Origin: Nitrosomonadaceae bacterium
GTDB taxonomy: Bacteria > Pseudomonadota > Gammaproteobacteria > Burkholderiales > Usitatibacteraceae
Length of the DNA: 8,783 bases
NCBI GenBank assembly: GCA_021300055.1
Contig: JAJTHU010000207.1
Coordinates: 1-8,783 of the forward strand
Direction of reading: 5' to 3'
A model generated the notes under the pieces. It saw only the letters and a list, made by a program, of their open reading frames with translations, ran no database searches and was not told the origin of the DNA. This document shows, in pieces, positions 6,775 to 8,783 of the stretch. The position numbers were made by a program, and so were the translations under genes. How positions within the stretch are numbered: position 1 is the first letter of the stretch; each line of letters opens with the position of its first letter.

Positions 6775-8076
6775 ATGGCTGACGCCAACGCGCCATTGCT
6801 AACCAGCGCGCTCAACCCCGGCGTCGCACGGCGCGAGGTGTTTGCGTGGTCGATGTACGACTTCGCGAATTCTGGTTACACCACCGTGGTACTCACGGCG
6901 GTATTCAATGCGTACTTTGTGTCGGTCATCGCGCAGGGTGCGGCGTGGGCGACCTTCGCTTGGACGGCCACGCTCGCCGTGTCGTATCTCGGCGTGATGT
7001 TGCTCGGCCCAATCATCGGCGCGTACGCCGATGCGAACGCTTGCAAGAAGCGCTTGCTCGTGCTAACCACAATCGGCTGCGTGGCAGCAACCGCCGGTTT
7101 GTACTTCGCGCATGCGGGCAACATCGCGCTGGCCGTCGTGTTGGTGATCATTTCTAATTTTTGCTACGCCATCGGTGAGAACCTCACCGCCGCGTTTCTA
7201 CCTGAACTCGCGCGTCCTGAGGCCCTCGGCAAGGTGTCTGGGTGGGGCTGGAGCTTAGGCTACGTGGGTGGTTTGGTGGCCCTCGGCTTGTGTTTGTGGT
7301 GGATCACGCACGCTGAAAAACAAGGCATTGCGACGAGTGCGGCAGTGCCCGCCACCAACCTCATCACGGCGGCGATTTATCTCGCCGGTGCGCTCATCAC
7401 GTTCACGTGGCTGAAGGAGCGCGCCGTACCTGCCCCACCGAGTGAGCACAGCGCGTGGGTGCGACTGCGCCACACTGCCGCTGAACTGGGCCGCTATCGG
7501 GACTTAATGGCGATGTTCGTTTGCGGTTCGCTTTACCAAGCCGGTGTCGCAACCATCATCACGCTGGCGGCGATCTATGCGCAAGAAGTGATGGGCTTCA
7601 AGACCAAAGAAACCTTGATGCTCGTGCTTGTGGTCAACGTCACCGCTTGCATCGGCGCGTTTGGATTCGGTTACCTCCAAGATGCCATCGGCAAGAAACG
7701 CGCGCTCATGCTGACGCTGCTCGTTTGGTTAGCGATGGTGGGCTTTGCGTGGTTCGCAACCACGCCTGGTTTGTTTTGGGTGGCCGCCAACCTAGCGGGC
7801 ATCGCGATGGGCTCGAGCCAAAGTGCCGGCCGCGCCATGGTGGCTTACTTTTCGCCGGTGGAGCGTTCAGCGGAATTCTTCGGCTTGTGGGGTGTAGCGA
7901 CGCGCTTTGCAGCGATCTGCGGGCCGCTGACCTACGGCGCAGTGTCGTGGGCGTCGGGAGGTAACCATCGGCTGGCAATGCTCATCACAGGGACATTCTT
8001 CATCGCTGCCATCGTTGCGCTGACAAGGGTGAATGAAGCGCGAGGGCGTGAAGCGGCGCTGTCGCCAAGCGCTTAA
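6775..8076 (+). CDS. MFS transporter of the Atg22/UMF1 type
   Basis: A 433-residue inner-membrane protein with about 12 hydrophobic segments. The N-terminal Y28-D-F-A-N-S-G-Y-T-T is the hallmark of the Atg22-like/UMF1 branch of the major facilitator superfamily. Two loop motifs of the motif-A kind are present, G-A-Y-A-D-A-N-A-C-K-K-R (82-93) and G-Y-L-Q-D-A-I-G-K-K-R (299-309), one in each half. The segment S-Q-S-A-G-R-A-M-V-A-Y-F-S-P followed by E-F-F-G-L-W (348-372) is also characteristic. Yeast Atg22 exports amino acids from the vacuole; bacterial members mostly lack a known substrate. The gene begins 11 bp after the reductase stop without a clear ribosome binding site, which suggests co-transcription and perhaps translational coupling. 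A strong terminator follows its stop. The family call is firm; the substrate and direction of transport are unknown. Confidence 0.9.
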   Translation: MADANAPLLTSALNPGVARREVFAWSMYDFANSGYTTVVLTAVFNAYFVSVIAQGAAWATFAWTATLAVSYLGVMLLGPIIGAYADANACKKRLLVLTTIGCVAATAGLYFAHAGNIALAVVLVIISNFCYAIGENLTAAFLPELARPEALGKVSGWGWSLGYVGGLVALGLCLWWITHAEKQGIATSAAVPATNLITAAIYLAGALITFTWLKERAVPAPPSEHSAWVRLRHTAAELGRYRDLMAMFVCGSLYQAGVATIITLAAIYAQEVMGFKTKETLMLVLVVNVTACIGAFGFGYLQDAIGKKRALMLTLLVWLAMVGFAWFATTPGLFWVAANLAGIAMGSSQSAGRAMVAYFSPVERSAEFFGLWGVATRFAAICGPLTYGAVSWASGGNHRLAMLITGTFFIAAIVALTRVNEARGREAALSPSA

Positions 8077-8083
8077 CTAAAGT

Positions 8084-8104
8084 CCCCTATCGGAGGGGTT
8101 TTTT
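8084..8104 (+). terminator. Intrinsic terminator of the reductase-transporter unit
   Basis: CCCCT (8084-8088) pairs with AGGGG (8094-8098) around a 5-nt loop, directly followed by six T (8099-8104). It starts 8 nt after the transporter stop codon, the classic layout of a Rho-independent terminator. Confidence 0.88.
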
Positions 8105-8106
8105 CA

Positions 8107-8128
8107 GGCGTTTTTGCCCCAAAACGCC
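8107..8128. other. Second perfect hairpin behind the terminator
   Basis: GGCGTTTT (8107-8114) and AAAACGCC (8121-8128) form a perfect 8-bp stem with a 6-nt loop. It begins 3 nt after the terminator T-run. No T-run follows it on either strand, so it may be a backup stop, part of the glnS upstream region, or a short palindrome of unknown use. Confidence 0.5.
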
Positions 8129-8249
8129 GGCCAGTAGGCGACTTTCTAAGTCCAATCCCTGTTTCAAGACCGACGGCACGCGCGGTGAGTGGCTTTACAG
8201 GCGAAAATAGCGGCATTCCCTCAATCTCTCTGTAGCCCTATTTCGCTTC

Positions 8250-8783
8250 ATGCCTGACGACAACAAAAGCGACGCCTCGAGCGGTAGTGCCCACGCGACC
8301 AACTTCATCCGCAACATCATCGATGCTGACCTCGCGGCGAATGCCTATGCCCACCGCAAATGGTGCGGCAAGCCTGGCACTGCAGCCGAGCAGAAAAACG
8401 CGCCGCCCGATACCGCCAAGATCCGCACGCGCTTCCCGCCCGAGCCAAACGGTTATCTGCACTTTGGTCACGCCAAGTCGATCTTGCTGAATTTCGGCCT
8501 CGCGCGCGACTACGGCGGCATTTGCCATTTGCGCTTCGACGACACGAACCCTGAAAAAGAAGAGCAAGAATTTGTCGACGGCATCGTCGATGCGGTGCGC
8601 TGGCTCGGCTGCAACGTTGAGTACGAGAACGCAAACGCACCGATCTATTTCGCCAGCGACTACTTCGAGTGGATGTACCGATTCGCTGAGCACTTGATCG
8701 AGCACGGTGACGCTTACGTCGATTCGCAATCGGCAGAAGAGATGCGCGCCAATCGCGGCACGCTCACTGCGCCCGGCAAGAAT
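8250..8783 (+). CDS. glnS: Glutaminyl-tRNA synthetase, 5' part (gene continues past window end)
   Basis: A cytoplasmic class I synthetase that charges tRNA-Gln with glutamine. The window holds 178 codons of a protein that is usually about 550-600 residues. The order matches GlnRS: N-F-I-R-N-I-I-D-A-D-L near the N-terminus, then R-F-P-P-E-P-N-G-Y-L with the ATP-binding HIGH motif as H71-F-G-H74, R95-F-D-D-T-N-P-E-K-E, A-S-D-Y-F, and R-G-T-L-T-A-P-G, which distinguishes it from GluRS. Compared with E. coli GlnRS, about 20-25 extra residues (roughly 33-57, containing R-K-W-C-G-K-P-G) lie between the first helix and R-F-P-P-E-P; I believe similar segments occur in Burkholderiales. The ATG at 8250 gives the expected N-terminus; no clear Shine-Dalgarno sequence or promoter is recognisable upstream. 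A dedicated enzyme implies direct charging of tRNA-Gln. Confidence 0.95.
   Translation, partial: MPDDNKSDASSGSAHATNFIRNIIDADLAANAYAHRKWCGKPGTAAEQKNAPPDTAKIRTRFPPEPNGYLHFGHAKSILLNFGLARDYGGICHLRFDDTNPEKEEQEFVDGIVDAVRWLGCNVEYENANAPIYFASDYFEWMYRFAEHLIEHGDAYVDSQSAEEMRANRGTLTAPGKN

Noticed and set aside
1..8783. An anti-phage, secretion or biosynthetic system spanning the window
   Set aside because: Every sizeable gene belongs to a familiar housekeeping or accessory family, no nuclease, toxin-antitoxin pair, integrase or repeat array is visible, and operon structure is limited to one two-gene unit.

Overview
This window looks like an ordinary, high-GC, densely coding stretch of a betaproteobacterial chromosome, most probably order Burkholderiales. 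I infer this from the GC-rich codon use, the build of the chemoreceptor (a long cytoplasmic N-terminus before TM1, no C-terminal pentapeptide tail), and a glutaminyl-tRNA synthetase with an extended N-terminus that I associate with that order. The taxonomy is inference. There is no tRNA, rRNA, insertion sequence, CRISPR array or phage gene that I can see.

Layout: (1) Bases 1-1657, minus strand, hold a 3'-truncated M24B Xaa-Pro aminopeptidase (aminopeptidase P type) with all five metal ligands. (2) After a 198-bp divergent intergenic region, a plus-strand gene at 1856-3202 encodes a lipoprotein S41-family peptidase with a PDZ-like domain. The CtpA-type lysine position holds cysteine, and a D-S-H-T motif suggests a tricorn/S41B-like active site. 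(3) A 387-bp gene-free stretch (3203-3589) contains a perfect sigma-28-type -10 octamer and a TGTCA-N8-TGACA dyad, and leads into a complete methyl-accepting chemotaxis protein (3590-5620). (4) After a strong hairpin (5693-5733), a likely two-gene unit follows: a PanE/ApbA-family reductase (5816-6763), whose start codon lies inside a perfect-looking hairpin, and 11 bp later an Atg22/UMF1-type MFS transporter (6775-8076). A classic intrinsic terminator (8084-8104) ends it, with a second hairpin directly behind. (5) The 5' part of glnS (8250 to the window end) follows.

The genes do not form an obvious single system. The two peptidases are divergent and could share a regulatory region. The chemoreceptor is a stand-alone unit, probably controlled with the flagellar/chemotaxis regulon. 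The reductase and transporter are probably co-transcribed and may act on the same metabolite. I did not find a convincing undescribed multi-gene system. The items most worth a second look are the altered S41 active site, the start-codon hairpin of the reductase, and the putative flagellar-type promoter of the chemoreceptor. Most start codons here lack a recognisable Shine-Dalgarno sequence; the chemoreceptor is the clear exception.
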